Part shown: piece by piece, positions 7,213 through 7,362 of the stretch
Layout of the letters: each line of letters opens with the position of its first letter
How positions within the stretch are numbered: the stretch's first letter is position 1
Source: Planctomycetota bacterium
Lineage (GTDB): Bacteria; Planctomycetota; UBA11346
Assembly (NCBI GenBank): GCA_007131555.1
Contig: SLQH01000431.1
Span: 1-7,362 of the forward strand
Direction: 5' to 3'
Length of the DNA: 7,362 nt
The notes under the pieces: generated by a model
What the model was told of the DNA's origin: nothing
The model's database searches: none
The model's input: the letters and a program-made list of their open reading frames with translations, nothing else
Made by a program: the position numbers and the translations under genes

Positions 7213-7243
7213 AAAACGCCACCCTGCATGGGGTGGCGTTTTT
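7213..7243 (+). terminator. Intrinsic terminator of the tRNA-Asp gene
   Basis: A perfect 12-bp stem, AAAACGCCACCC (7213-7224) with GGGTGGCGTTTT (7231-7242), encloses a 6-base loop. The T run at 7239-7243 continues as TTTTTGTTGT. It starts 5 bases after the tRNA CCA end. The A run at the 5' side means it could also stop minus-strand transcripts arriving from the right. Confidence 0.92.
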
Positions 7244-7314
7244 GTTGTCTGAGCCCAGTCCCATCAAGTATCCGGATCAGGTCTAGGCCATCACCCACCC
7301 AACACTACATGCAA

Positions 7315-7338
7315 CGACCCCGCCGGAAGGCGGGGTCG
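7315..7338. terminator. GC-rich hairpin, possible second terminator
   Basis: A perfect 10-bp stem, CGACCCCGCC (7315-7324) with GGCGGGGTCG (7329-7338), is closed by a GGAA loop. No T run follows on the plus strand. On the minus strand only TTG follows. It could end a minus-strand gene whose coding region lies beyond the right edge, back up the tRNA terminator, or be a dispersed intergenic element. The direction is undecided. Confidence 0.5.
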
Positions 7339-7362
7339 GATACGATAGGATGGGGTCCCGGA

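Overview
The window holds the 3' end of an AraC-family regulator gene, a complete four-gene operon for an Opp/Dpp-type (peptide/nickel/opine family) ABC importer on the minus strand, a tRNA-Asp gene with its own terminator, and a short non-coding right edge. The organism cannot be named from this sequence. The DNA is GC-rich, most starts in the operon have Shine-Dalgarno sequences, and the importer architecture suits a diderm bacterium. I suspect, with low confidence, a PVC-superphylum or similar lineage.

Layout, left to right. An AraC-type double helix-turn-helix domain on the plus strand (5' end outside the window) runs to 349. It converges on the importer operon with only 15 bases between the two stop codons. 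The operon is transcribed right to left: a 1116-residue protein (6945 to 3595), an OppC-type permease (3598 to 2432), an OppD-type ATPase (probable GTG start at 2421, end 1381) and an OppF-type ATPase (1384 to 365). Two junctions are 4-base ATGA overlaps. At the third, a Shine-Dalgarno sequence overlaps the preceding stop codon. A 186-bp spacer then separates the operon from tRNA-Asp(GTC), which is transcribed divergently (7132-7208) and followed by a strong intrinsic terminator (7213-7243). The last 119 bases contain a second, GC-rich hairpin and no gene I can support.

The notable element is the first operon gene. It fuses a whole family-5 solute-binding protein to a whole OppB-type permease in one reading frame. 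An N-terminal membrane anchor precedes the binding domain, and an extra membrane segment sits in the linker. That extra segment returns the chain to the cytoplasm so that the OppB part can enter the membrane in its normal orientation. The operon therefore encodes a complete importer in four polypeptides instead of five, with the binding protein tethered one-to-one to the channel. The partner OppC has an unusually long periplasmic segment between its first and second membrane helices. The two ATPases have intact nucleotide-binding motifs and C-terminal four-cysteine regions. The substrate is not determinable: family-5 binding proteins take peptides, oligosaccharides, opines and metal chelates.
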